A stretch of DNA of 64,000 nucleotides from Macrolepiota albuminosa (Eukaryota; Basidiomycota; Agaricomycetes; Agaricales; Agaricaceae). This document shows, piece by piece, positions 47,220 through 58,513 of this stretch. Location of the stretch: positions 343,831 to 407,830 of the forward strand of contig JAMWFC010000012.1 of the NCBI GenBank assembly GCA_027475525.1. The letters are read 5' to 3'. The notes beneath the pieces were generated by a model that was given only the letters and a program-made list of their open reading frames with translations, was not told where the DNA came from and did no database searches. Made by a program: the position numbers and the translations under genes. How positions within the stretch are numbered: the first letter of the stretch is position 1; the number at the start of each line of letters is the position of its first letter.

Positions 47220-49225
47220 ATGTTGACACGCCTGCTTGATATTCAGCCCAGCGTCTTCCGCGAAATCGTCCTTTTCACAGTCTCTGACTCTGATTTTTCT
47301 GCTCCCCTACGTGACTTTATAAGCTTATCCCTCGTATGCCGCGCCGCCTATCATACTCTCACAGAAAACTCTGCGCCACTCTATTTCAACATTTTTTCTG
47401 ACATTTTTGACGTCTTCCATCCCTTGAATAGGCTCGGAACGGCCGTTGTACAAGAATATGCAAAGGATGAACTAAAGCGTCGCTTTACTGCACTCAAAAT
47501 TCTTCGAAGAGGGGACTTGGATGATCCACATTTGACTGAGGCGTTCTGGATCGCCTATATGATGTTCAAAGACTCGAGCCAGGGCCAGAAGAACGTTAAG
47601 CATCTTTTAGCGACCGGTATCCGCGACCTCCTCAATAGTTTCCTTCGACAATATCTCTACCGAGGTTCGGAGACGAACCATGGCTGGCCAATTCCGAATG
47701 AACAAAATTCGTTGGCAGTGGCGTTATTGTGGCTGTCAACTTCACTTCGTACGTCAATATCTTCTCTTGCCGTTATCGATCTGCTGAATATTGCCAAAAG
47801 AAACCCTTACTCGGGAAACCAAGGAACAGCGCGAAGAGATCGAACGACTTTTGCAACCTCTTGTGTTCGCCGCGTTCCGGGTCTGTTCCTTTTTGTTTTT
47901 CTGATTCGATTCAATTCTGATGGCGTGATAGTATCCCATCTTTAGCATTGCGGAGTTCTGCTTTGACATCGCTGCGTACACACATCGGTCAACATCTTCT
48001 AGCGTACACGGTCCATATCCCCCTCCGCCCCTCTTCCCTCTTGATGTGGTCTATTTTGGACCTGTATCACGCTCCATCCGACTACCATCCATATCTCTAT
48101 TCGCCACTCTTTCCTTCTTCGTGCGTAAGGAAACTATTCCGCATGAAATTCCTCGTCACCTCCATCCTGAGAAGAGACAAGATAATATAGGTACCCAGAA
48201 GGGTCCTACTATTGATGACATAAGACACTTCTATGAACATTGTCAAACGCACTTCGCAGATTCCCCTGATTTTGACATTGATCTGATTCCCGGCTCTATT
48301 CAAGTCCCCTTGACGCTCTCTGCCTCTCCCACGTTGATCGAGCCGCCTGCGTACAGTCTGGGAACTCTGACGGGGAGATGGCAGGGGTCTTCCATTGTAC
48401 GTCTTGCCAATGGTGTTACAAGCGCATCCTCGGGATGACTGATCCTCTTCGTTTTAGATGCCCTTTCTTGAATCATACGAAAACTGGCTCACCACATTGG
48501 CTGCACCGCCGGAATTCGTGACCTCAGGGAGATTCCCGCTGTATATGATATTGCAGGAGCACTATACCTGTGATCCGAGTGTCGTTATCCCTTTTGGGCG
48601 TTCTACTGAAGGAACCTCGAACGCGTGGCTTCCGTCAGGCTTTAAGTGGATCCAACGACAGGTCGGCTAATTCAATTCTACATCATTACTGAACGATAAA
48701 TCGTTTATCCAAAGGACGTGATTGAAGTCTTTGACCACCAGGGATCTCTTATATCTTTGTATCACACATTCCGACGCGACACACCTCCATCCGGTCGTGT
48801 AATTGACGTGATAATTACAGGCAAAGTTCGTGACCATCAGGATAACGACCCTATAGTAATCATATATTTATGTAGACGGACGCACGACATATTGCAGCTT
48901 GGGGAGACCACGAGATCCTCGGACGAGTCCGTATTGGAGATGGGCTCGTTGTGCTCTCGAGACGGCCTGTAAGTTTTCGTGACTGGCATTTCGTGCCAGA
49001 TCGATTAATCGGTTGTTATCTTGGCCAGCTCACGGAAGACATTGGGACTGCTTTGCTCAGGGGATATGGTAAATTCTTCGATTGTCTTCGTACTAATTTG
49101 TGTCCTCATTGGTGGCCATTGCAGTGATGTCTTCACAGAACTTTGTAGGCAGGTTCAAGGGTGTCTCCAGTGGAATGGAGCCTGCGCAATGGGAGGCCGT
49201 CTTCAGTCTTTGTAAAGCCCGTTAG
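47220..49225 (+). CDS. F-box-family-like protein 2
   Basis: Same family as the genes at 41.7 and 49.7 kb, with a weak F-box (MLTRLLDIQPSVFREIVLFT). Exon 1 is 47220-47748; an intron (GTACGT to CCAAAAG, 47749-47800) puts QTLTRETKEQREEIERLLQP in frame. Later exons give AAYTHRSTSSSVHGPYPPPP, PTLIEPPAYSLGTLTGRWQG, a long exon with MPFLESYENWLTTLAAPPEF and PFGRSTEGTSNAWLPSGFKW, then DVIEVFDHQGSLISLYHTFR, ITGKTDARHIAAWGDHEILG with RVRIGDGLVVLSRRP, and FVGRFKGVSSGMEPAQWEAV ending CKAR and TAG at 49223-49225. The C-terminal I-T-G-K-T-D-x-R-H and G-R-V-R-x-x-D-G-L blocks are the family signature. The donor of the exon ending near 47880 is uncertain. Confidence 0.75.
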
Positions 49226-49654
49226 GTGAGTGCGATTTGAAGAAATCCTCAACCTGAAGTCCGTGCTTCAGTGTCGGTTACGTTTTACATGCAGGTACAG
49301 TAGTTAGCTCTAAGCGTAGCATTAATTCAAGTACCATACTAAGTCGTCATCTAAAATGGTTTATACATCCTCGACAATATCCGTCCACACAGTGTGGGAA
49401 TGCATTGATGGAAGAAGTCTCAAAAATGAACTTTACATTATTTTATGTCATACGAAGCTGAAAATCCCATGAAACCAAAATGAAGTCCGTAACCTAATAA
49501 ATCTCGGGCAAGCAATGAGAACATGAGGCGTGTCCTTACAGATTCGTCCTTAGCTAGTCATTTAGCGGAGGTAGATAACACAATTGTAAGCATCCGACCA
49601 CTGATCGGAACCGGTCACAAACGGCAATTTAAATTTAGGAACCCTTCCCCAGCC
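49226..49654. other. Short intergenic with dispersed repeat
   Basis: It contains copy B of the dispersed repeat near its right end, directly upstream of the next gene. Confidence 0.5.
49533..49589 (+). repeat. Dispersed ~57-bp repeat, copy B
   Basis: About 90% identical to 10967-11023. It lies 65 bp before the start codon of the next F-box gene, possibly in its promoter or 5' UTR. Confidence 0.8.
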
Positions 49655-51677
49655 ATGACCACGGCTTCCTCGACCCTGAGTGCTATACCTCAGGAAGTTC
49701 TTGAGCACATCGCGTTCTTCTCGACTAATGACACTCTTCTTGGCCCTCCTTCTGGTCTCATACCTCTTCTCCTCATCAGCCGTAGCATCTATTCTTGTTT
49801 ATACTCTAACCACCATCTCTATGCACGAATTTACGCTGTCAAATTCGATGTTGGTCCTGCAATACGACGCATCGGATTTCACAATACAGTCTCATCTGTT
49901 CTTGCTGCCGAACTTCACAATCGATTTCGGATAATGAAGCGGATTCGGGACCGACTGCATTGTCTTCTCGATGACGGGGACGAGGATAAAGACGAGGACG
50001 AGAGAGATGGCTATTTGATGTCTCATGACTTAATTTCTTTGGCTTACTATATGATGTTGGAAAATGAGGGGAAGAATGAGCGACAGTTACGCGATTATGC
50101 GAAGATTGATCCCTGGTTAAGGGATTATTGGTTTCACGAACGGGGTGCATCTCGAGTAGCTAACTATCTCAGTTTGGAAGGTTGGCTTCCAGAAACGCCA
50201 TCCAGGTCCATGGCCATGTGGCTGTTTTGGTTTCTCATGCGACCCGGTGAGTACTTGATGTTCCATCAATCCATGACGCATGAAGATTTAGTCCAACGAC
50301 TGCTCAGACGATTATAGCAAGGACAATCAAGAGTCCTGGAAAGCGCTCAACATACTCAAGATATTTGCCTTGGCAGCACATAAGGTAATTGGTCCCCCAT
50401 GACGAATATGAAGCCTCGTCGATTGACTTTAATTCTTAGTATGAACTCACAAACCCCGCTTGGCACCAGTTTGTGCCTGAACCAAGTGCTCTCACCGGGA
50501 ATCATTCATTTTATCTCTCCGAGCAACGTCGTCTCGTATCCCCGCCCCTTGCAACTCCGGCGATTCTTTCATTCCTGACTCTCGTGAACAAATTGGCAGA
50601 AGGTATTGGTTACAACACTCCAATGCCACCATCCCACCCAAAATTCCTCCAACAAGAGGAACCAGAGTGGGAATGCGAGTGGCAAAGATGTGTAGTCCTC
50701 GGCCAGGGTGAGTTTGATAATATTCTGACGGATGCTTTTCGACCAGGAAGGTGTGTCTAGTGTTAGTCCCTGGGTCAACAGGCTTAGGATAAACCTCTTC
50801 CTAGCATTGAAGGAGTCTGGGAAGGATTATTTACGGTTAGACTATTGTGTTGTAACATTCACGCTCGAATCCCTGATGTTTCACAGTATACAGAGTTCAC
50901 GGCATATGCAGCGCTGCTGGCTGGCGGTGAGCCTCATGTCATACAAAGAAGTATGGTAGTGCGGCATCGCCAAACGTGGAAGCTTTATGAACACCATCTC
51001 TTGGCGTTTGACGCCTCGCGTTCTGATTCTGGTATCGGAGTCGAATGTGATAGCGTTGAGCCTATGAACACCATCTCTTGGCGTTTGACGCCTCGCGTTC
51101 TGATTCTGGTATCGGAGTCGAATGTGATAGCGTTGAGCCTTACCTTCCGGTGACCCTCTACGGTCTTATTTCCCTACTGGTACACAGATATCTGAGACCA
51201 GGGATGGCATTGATATTCATCTGCCAGACCGAAACGATGTTCTTCACTATCGGCGAGCCTCATCTATCGGACAAGAGGAGAAAGGTGTTCCTGTTCAGGA
51301 TATCATCGTTACTGGAGAAGTATGATGACCCTAGTTCACACACACTGACTGTGCCTCTGATCTTTTTCATATAGGGTCATTCGGCCTGGGGCCAATTCAA
51401 CTTAATAGGCCGAGTAAGGCCATGTGATGGCTTCGTCAGCCTTTCAAAAGAATATGTGAGCCTTATGATATCGTATTGATTTAATTTGCAGTGAAATCAC
51501 TGACTGCCTGCACAGGTGGATGGAGACAGAGGAAAGTGGCTATATCGAGGATATCTTGTCGGAAATGTCGATGCTAACCTTGCTGGACGATGGCGTGATA
51601 CTATAACACCTAAGACCGTCCAAGGCTATGAGGGATGTTTTGCTATGAGTCGTCGACGATGTTATGCTTCATCTTAA
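49655..51677 (+). CDS. F-box protein 3
   Basis: SCF-type adaptor candidate. ATG at 49655 follows a short Ser/Ala start with the F-box LSAIPQEVLEHIAFFSTNDT. Shared family blocks follow: LIPLLLISRSIYSCL, HLYARIYAVKFDVGPAIRRI, MAMWLFWFLMRP. Later exons have YELTNPAWHQFVPEPSALTG, PKFLQQEEPEWECEWQRCVV, YTEFTAYAALLAGGEPHVIQ with RSMVVRHRQTWKLYEHHLL, GDPLRSYFPTGTQI, VPVQDIIVTGEGHSAWGQFN with LIGRVRPCDGFVSLSKEY, and VDGDRGKWLYRGYLVGNVDA ending in TAA at 51675-51677. The 77-bp duplication at 50986-51139 lies in coding sequence and shifts the frame; after removing one copy a single base is still missing at 51139/51140 before the LPSGDPLRSYF block. Confidence 0.8.
50986..51139. repeat. 77-bp direct duplication 16, coding, frameshifting
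   Basis: Copies 50986-51062 and 51063-51139 are identical. After collapse, GAGCC|TTACCTTCC needs one more base to reach the family frame. Confidence 0.95.
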
Positions 51678-53325
51678 TGTATGCTAGTCTCTCCATGTAA
51701 TTTTACATTGTAATGAATGCCTTTGTTGTGAGTCATTTCCAAGGCTTGTGTACTGATGACCATCAATGAACACAGGTCTTTTCGTGTCCTTGAATGATAT
51801 CAAGTAGCTACGATGCGATGGTTCCGGTGCCTTCATTTGATGGGACTGACCCCTTGGAATCGGTCCGTTGATCCGGGATATCAATATCTTTCCGGTCCTA
51901 ACTACTGAGTTCAGCTTGCGAGCACGGAAATGAAAAGAAAATATCAAGTGTGACCGCGCAAGAATTAAAAGTTTGGCATATAGTGTATACGCTAATGACG
52001 GTCATTCTAAAATTGCGTAGTGGTCAGCACTTGTTCAGACCTTGGGAAATCATAAACAAGGATTATCGATTACGAAGCTCTTTCACTAGAAGACTCGGAC
52101 GAGAATCGTGACGACAAACGTTTCGTTTGAATATGGACTCCGACTCCGATTAAATAATTACGACATACTTCTAAAGTATTGTGTGGGATTTCGAGCGTGG
52201 CGCGCAATATTAGAAGTCGACAACGTCATTCATTCGCCTACCTTGTTTATTCTTATTGTGTGGGATTTCGAGCGTGGCGCGCAATATTAGAAGTCGACAA
52301 CGTCATTCATTCGCCTACCTTGTTTATTCTCAACGTCAGTTCTCATTGGCGGGCTTCAAGCAGTAGAATGACGATCGTGATTCTTCACACCAGAAAGGTA
52401 AAGAGCAAATCTGCTGAGGCTTTGGAACGTCACGTCACGGTGATGCCGTCGTCGCCATATGACCATTAGATTGGAGATTGCACGGAGTTACACTAGTACA
52501 TAGTATAAGCTAGTCATACTTCCTTCCCAAATAAAGGAGCGGAGGACAGTGAAAGATGGGCTGGATCGGCACTACTGTTTAACTCTTTGAGGAAGCTTAA
52601 GCTCACTTACAAGGGAATAATATCTCATGGAGCACGAGCATTTTATATATAGTAAGGTTTTCAGGCATGGCGTGTGCTACCCATCAGGCGTTAAAGCAAG
52701 GCTCGAGGGGCTGTGAGATCCCTAAGAGCTGGACGTATACATGAATAATGAATCAGCGTACGAGCTTCACTACAACGACTCAAGAAAGTAACCCGAATTT
52801 CGAAGCAGACAAATGGGAGTATTGACAGAAGAAATGAGGTAGGAACAAGCTCGGTGGCCGGGAGGATAACCAAGCAAGCCGTAATCTTATGACGAGCTGA
52901 CAGATCAACCGAAAACAGAGTCTTCGAGTGATTGATGTGATGAAAATAGATAAACTGTAAAGTATGGTTTCCAAAGCATAACGACACATGGTTCTGTTAC
53001 AACAAATGACGAAAGTCAGAACGCAGCACCGAGGCACCATGGAAAAGATACCAAAAGGTACGTACACAATCGTATCTATGATCGTATGAGACACGTAGTA
53101 CGATGACACCTATGTTCAGAAGAGTTCCTGATGTTGCTAATGCTAATGTGGAAAATGATAAAATCCAGACATAACTCTTGTCCCATTCTTTTCATAGCAT
53201 AATCGAATGCTGGCGCAGAAGATAACGCAACATCAGTACACAAGAACCTCGGCGCCATGGAAAGGGCAGGGCAAGACGAAACGCCACACTTACACATGTC
53301 CATATGTAACAGGATTAGTTGCGAC
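51678..53325. other. Intergenic
   Basis: No supported gene. It contains duplication 17. Confidence 0.45.
52177..52330. repeat. 77-bp direct duplication 17
   Basis: Copies 52177-52253 and 52254-52330 are identical, intergenic. Confidence 0.95.
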
Positions 53326-53888
53326 TCACAACTGGATAATGAGCACCAAAAGTCCGATCTCAACTGCGGCAACTACAGCCGCCACGGCCAAAACAATCCA
53401 CCCCGCCGTAACGAATGGCCTGCCGAAAATCCTCGTTCAACTGCGGCAACTACAGCCGCCACGGCCAAAACAATCCACCCCGCCGTAACGAATGGCCTGC
53501 CGAAAATCCTCGTCCCTCCTGTCCCACAGTCTGATCGCCGCACAGTGCCTTTCCTCTCGAAACTTGGGATCTTTCCACTTCTCGTCAAAGTCGTGATTTG
53601 AGTGGCGTGCACGGAGAAATGAGAGGATCATGAGAGTGTACCCAGACCACGAAGAGGATGCCGACTGTGATCGTAGTTGGTGAGACGTTCAGGAGGGGCA
53701 AGTGTGTACGTACTTCGATGGAAACGCCGGTCGAAGAGACGCAGAATGGTCAATGCAGCGCCCAGATTGCCTATCGCGGTGCGCGTGTACGCTCCGTAGA
53801 ACGTACGCTGTCTAGCTCGTAATTCCACGAGTTCATTGAGGTCCTCCGCTTGAAAGGAGTTCGCTCGATGACCCCTAGGATCCGTCAA
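53326..53888 (-). CDS. DUF202 (YidH-like) membrane protein, frame disrupted
   Basis: Small integral membrane protein of unknown function. The first exon has ANSFQAEDLNELVELRARQ then RTFYGAYTRTAIGNLGAALT and ILRLFDRRFHR. After the intron 53710-53662 coding continues IGILFVV, then in other frames LSFLRARHSNHDFDEKWKD, DQTVGQEG and RIFGRPFVTAGWIVLAVAAV, ending EIGLLVLIIQL and TGA at 53328-53326. Three hydrophobic segments and R-A-R-Q-R-T / Y-T-R-T-A-I-G match DUF202. At least three single-base shifts are needed. One falls exactly at the right edge of a 77-bp duplication and one in a GGG run, so errors in the sequence are more likely than true decay. The start is unresolved and lies upstream, in or beyond duplication 19. 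Confidence 0.6.
53360..53513. repeat. 77-bp direct duplication 18, coding, frameshifting
   Basis: Copies 53360-53436 and 53437-53513 are identical and encode the RIFGRPFVTAGW helix. One base is missing at 53513/53514 for the frame GQEG-x-RIFGRP. Confidence 0.95.
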
Positions 53889-53975
53889 TGCACAATGTAT
53901 TCCACGAGTTCATTGAGGTCCTCCGCTTGAAAGGAGTTCGCTCGATGACCCCTAGGATCCGTCAATGCACAATGT
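53822..53975. repeat. 77-bp direct duplication 19
   Basis: Copies 53822-53898 and 53899-53975 are identical, at the 5' end of the DUF202 gene. Confidence 0.95.
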
Positions 53976-54236
53976 AATAATAAGACCAGGCAAGACTTGC
54001 TAACCTATGTCTGCAGTCATTGTATCATGAGCTGTGTTATCATCCGGGCCCTCAGACTAGATACTTATAGTGATTCAGGAGGCTGAACTCGGACCGAAAG
54101 CCATGTTTCTGTCACGTGACGCAAAGAATTTTCATCTGAAGTAACTGTACTCGGTGCTAACCAGCAATGGTTTTGCAAACGCCCTAAGTGCGAGCGTTCG
54201 GAGGTTCGTTGAGGCTAGCGGGTCGCAGGTGCGAGT

Positions 54237-55655
54237 ATGCTGTCGTGCTCTAGGGCTTTTGATTTAGTGAGAGGACAGGTTCGCACCTCGCATAGTATGT
54301 GTTGGCGAGACCAGATCATTTTCTTTGCTTATACAGGTGTGCTGCTTTAAATACGCGTATTCTATCCAGTTGACCCTCGAAAAAGCATCCTGCGCGCTCC
54401 AGGACTCACAGAACACCCTTTCTCGCCTTGACAACCCGGAATATCTCAGGGGATGCCATGAAAGCTCAGGCCGAAGCTCAGGTCGTGTCAAGCGCCACCC
54501 CTGCTGACTCTGCGGCCTCAGCAGCAGCAGAAATACCGCCACTCGAGCCCGTGGTCACAGCACCAACGTCTGATCTTCTTTCCGATGCTACGGATGCCAT
54601 TACAAGTCATCTACCTGCTGCACTGCAATTCGGCGACCTTGCAGCACTCGGACTTGTCAGCTGGACACCTGCTGGCCTTGTGCGTTGGTCGTTCGAGGTG
54701 ATCAATGTCGCGACGGGCCTACCGTGGTTCTGGACCATTGTTGCTGGTAGTCTCTTCTGGAGAGCTGTCCTCTTCCCCATCTCCGTCAGGAGTATACGAA
54801 ACTCTTCTGGACCATTGTTGCTGGTAGTCTCTTCTGGAGAGCTGTCCTCTTCCCCATCTCCGTCAGGAGTATACGAAACTCTCCCGTCTCCTTCCCATCC
54901 AGTCGAAAATCAAAAAGTTACAGGAAGAGATGCTTGTTGTCCGTCAATCTGGTGATAGACTGGGGATGCAACGCTTATCCCTGAAAATCAGGAAGACATA
55001 TAATGATGCGGGTGTTAGCATGTTATCCACGGCCCTTGTACCTTTTGTCCAGATTCCAATTACTCTGGGCATGTTCTTTGGTGTAAAGAAGATGTGCGAG
55101 CTGCCTCTGGAACAGTTGACGCATAGCGGATTCTCATTGTTGCCGGATTTGACTGTCGCGGATCCCTACATGGCCCTTCCCATTCTCCTTTGTGTTATGG
55201 TGAATACTCAAATACAGGTTAGTTGTACTCGGCTATTTTGCACTCGAGATCACTTCTGACAGGTATTGCTAGGTTGGTGCGGCTGAGATGGACCTCATTT
55301 CTCGTCCAGAAATGGGACACATTATGAATGCTCTCCGCCTACTCTCAGTCGTAGGCGTATTCGTCATGGCAAGTTTCCCATCGGTAGGTCTCTCGGACAT
55401 TGCCGACGATGCCTTCTCATTCACTGCATGCTTCAGGGCCTGATGGTATCACTCATTACGACAAGCGCGGCTACGACTCTTCAGTCATGGGCCCTGCAAA
55501 GACCTGAGATTCGCGCCTCGCTAAAAATTCAACAAGTCCCTGTCGCAGCGCGTGGAAAGCTGCCCACTCCGGTGGAGTCGGTGCACTATGTGATTGCAAA
55601 GTGGCGTGCGAAGCTAGAGGAGGCGAAAGAGCAGCAGAGACGCAGCGGGCAGTAA
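54237..55655 (+). CDS. OXA1: OXA1-family mitochondrial inner-membrane insertase
   Basis: It inserts mitochondrially encoded and imported proteins into the inner membrane (YidC/Oxa1/Alb3 family). The probable first exon 54237-54294 (MLSCSRAFDLVRGQVRTSH) looks like a mitochondrial targeting signal and splices in phase to 54450. The core has LPWFWTIVAGSLFWRAVLFP, IPITLGMFFGVKKMCELPL and a following LTHSGFSLLPDLTVADPYMA, then VGAAEMDLISRPEMGHIMN and GLMVSLITTSAATTLQSWAL. Late exons are 55273-55383 and 55437-55655. The tail is charged (KWRAKLEEAKEQQRR), as in Oxa1 tails that bind ribosomes. Duplication 20 lies in the first core exon; after collapsing it one base is missing at 54882 before RLLPIQSKIKKLQEEM. 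Confidence 0.88.
54728..54881. repeat. 77-bp direct duplication 20, coding, frameshifting
   Basis: Copies 54728-54804 and 54805-54881 are identical, in the first OXA1 core helix. One base is missing just after the second copy. Confidence 0.95.
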
Positions 55656-55818
55656 TCTATCCTCCAGTAGTAGCCCCTAGTACTATGTACTAGTAATAAT
55701 TCGCTGATAATTCGCATTTGATGGAGATTACATAAGCTACCTTGGGTTGCAGCGATCATTCCAGTTTGCTGAGAGTGCTAGTCCTCTTTGTGTTTGCTCT
55801 TTCATGCGGACGACCACC

Positions 55819-58091
55819 ATGTCCTTCAAGCTCGCCACCGTCACTGCTCTCGCCGCCGCACCCTCAGAATCTGGCGTTGCTGCCCCAGAGGAGGAGGAAT
55901 ACTACTCGTCCTGGTCGCTCTTCCTTGTCTGCATGCTTCTTGTTCTCTCGTTATGGACCTCTTATTACCTCCAAATCAAACGCATACGAGCTATACATGA
56001 GACCCTTGTTTCTATAATTGCTGGCATGTTCGTGGGCTTGATCGTGAGACTGGCACCAGGGACAATGATACGTGATATGCTGGTGAGCATTTGGTGCTAC
56101 ACAGACCAGGCGATTGACTTACGACAACGATAAAGACATTCCGACATACCCTCTTCTTTAACCTCTTGCTACCGCCAATTATATTGAATTCAGGCTACGA
56201 ACTCAAGCAGGTGATCAATCAACTCAGAAACAGTCACCTGCTTTCTTGTCCTTATTTATGAACACAGGCAAACTTCTTTCGCAATTTTGGGTCAATTCTT
56301 ATTTTCGCATTCCTTGGGACTTTTATATCTGCCGTGGGTGTTGGGTACGCTCGCGTCTAGTCATCAAATTTGGGTAATGTTGATCACTTACAGTGCAGAG
56401 TGCTCGTTTGGATCTGGGCTTCTCTCGGTCTTGAATCCCTTGACCTTACACTCATAGAATGTTTGACATTTGGATCAACGCTTTCAGCAACTGATCCAGT
56501 TACAATACTGGCTATATTTCAACAGTACAAGGTCGACCCCAAGCTCTACAGCGTCATATTTGGCGAGTCTTTACTCAACGATGCTGTGAGTATCGTAATG
56601 TATCAGTGAGTGATCTTTGTCAAAGTCCCAGCGTGTCCTGACTTTCTTGTTAGGACGTTGACACAGTTTCACGGAACAGAGGTGTATCTTTCATCCATTT
56701 TCCATGGCTTCGGGATATTCCTGTTGTCCTTCACCGTATCCATGGCACTCGGTGTCGTCTTCGGCCTGAGCATGTCGCTAATCCTCAAACACTCCTCCCT
56801 CCACCTCTTCCCTGCCATAGAATCTTGCCTCATACCCCTCTGTGCCTACACCTGCTATTTTTTCTCAAACGGTCTCGAGATGTCTGGCATCGTCTCTCTC
56901 CTCTTTTGCGGAATCACACTAAAGCATTATGCATACCATACAATGTCCCAAAAGACCCAACGGGCCACAAAATACCTCTTCTCCACCCTCGCTCACCTGT
57001 CAGAGAATTTTATCTTCATATACCTCGGAATCTCGCTCTTTACGAGCGCACCGACTTCCGAGCCAGTACTGAGCTACGTAAAACCCCTTTTCATAGCCAT
57101 AACCACTGTCTCTGTCGTCTTTACACGATACGCGGCAGTCTTTCCGCTCTCAGAGGCCATCAACTTTTTCCAAAAACACGCACGTGGACAAAGAACGGAG
57201 GAGTTGCCTCATTCGTATCAGATGATGCTATTCTGGGCTGGCCTTCGAGGTGCCGTCGGCGTTGCGCTTGCCGCCGGGTTCACAGGTAAAAACGCGCAAG
57301 TCCTGCGCACGACTGTGCTCGTCGTCGTCGTGCTCACTGTCCTCCTCTTCGGAGGGACAACGGCACGGATGCTTGAGGTACTTGGAATCAGAACAGGCGT
57401 CGAGGACGATGCGGACAGCAGCGAAGACGATGAATACGGTGTCCGCTCTCCTTGGCTTTCACGGCGGTCCGAGCGATTCGGCGCATACGACGACGAGTCC
57501 TCAGCTCTCCCCCGCAGCAATGTACGTGTGGGAAATATCTACGCCGGTGCAAGGAGCTACAATCATCACGCCCAGGGACAAGCGGCCATCTTCTCGACGT
57601 CATCTTCGGATTCGTTCGACTCTGATCTTGGCGAGACCCTGCCTATGGCAATCACACCTGATCGATCAGCAGGCGGCCACGGACACCCACCCCCGCGCCA
57701 GAATCTCTCTGCAGCAGCAGCTGCGATCGGGCAAGACGGGAAGTGGTTCCAGATGCTCGACGAGCGGTACCTGCTTCCCATATTCTCTAATGCGACTGCC
57801 AGTCGAACGTTCCATGCTCGGCGTGCGCGGCGAACTGTGCCAGGGGGAAATAGCAACGGGAATGGGCAGGGCGGGGGTGGAGGCAGTGGTGGCGGGGTCG
57901 GGAGCGGGGTTGGGAGCGGGGCTGGGACACCTGGGATTAGTAGTGATGATGAGAGTGACGTTGGGCAGGAGATTGAGTTGGGTCGTTCGCAGAGGGTGGT
58001 TGCTGCCGCGGATGAGAGCAGGACGGAGAGGGGTTTGCCGAGTCCGATGTTGAGGAGTAATAGTAGTTTCAGTGGAGAGCGGATATCATGA
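55819..58091 (+). CDS. NHX1: Endosomal/vacuolar Na+(K+)/H+ exchanger, NHX family
   Basis: CPA1 antiporter exchanging Na+ or K+ for H+, likely on late endosome, vacuole or Golgi membranes. Exons 55819-56082, 56136-56210, 56268-56344, 56399-56605 and 56654-58091 are in phase (686 aa). An in-frame ATG 15 bp upstream (55804) is an alternative start. Family motifs are present in order: [18 protein letters not shown] (amiloride-binding helix), [30 protein letters not shown], and [15 protein letters not shown]. About ten helices precede a long hydrophilic tail with Glu/Asp clusters, a Ser/Asp stretch and a Gly-rich run, which varies in fungi and is probably regulatory. No 77-bp duplication and no broken frame. 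It follows OXA1 by 163 bp on the same strand and converges with the G-alpha gene. Confidence 0.92.
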
Positions 58092-58513
58092 AGGTTCTAT
58101 TTTCTTATTTTTTTTTTGTAATATGGACGAGGTGTTGTTCTTTTACTCATCATTTGGCTGGCTTTTGATAGATGGATGTTATCATAATTGACTCGTCACC
58201 CCGAATGCATCGTTGGGATTTATTAAAAGTTTATCTGTACAGTCCTATTAAGTCCACTAGTAATAATCGGTGAGGTAAACAAGAAAATGAAAAACCGAGG
58301 TATTAAGAGAAAGATGATTGGCGAGGTGAGAGGTACTGAGCATGGTATACGTACGGAGATACTGTACACTATCATGAGACTACAACAAAATTACCGGGAA
58401 ATATCAAAGACAAAATCAGTAGGTAAAATACATGGGCATGTCCGAAAGAAAGATACTTTAGACACTGATTCAACCTAAGTAAGTTGAATCCAAAATTTTC
58501 AACACAGAAATAT
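58092..58513. other. Intergenic between convergent genes
   Basis: No gene; it contains a T-run after the NHX stop. Confidence 0.5.

Noticed and set aside
57250..58053. A 267-codon plus-strand frame overlapping the exchanger tail
   Set aside because: It is a shadow of the low-complexity, GC-rich tail of the NHX gene; the NHX frame is supported by family motifs upstream.
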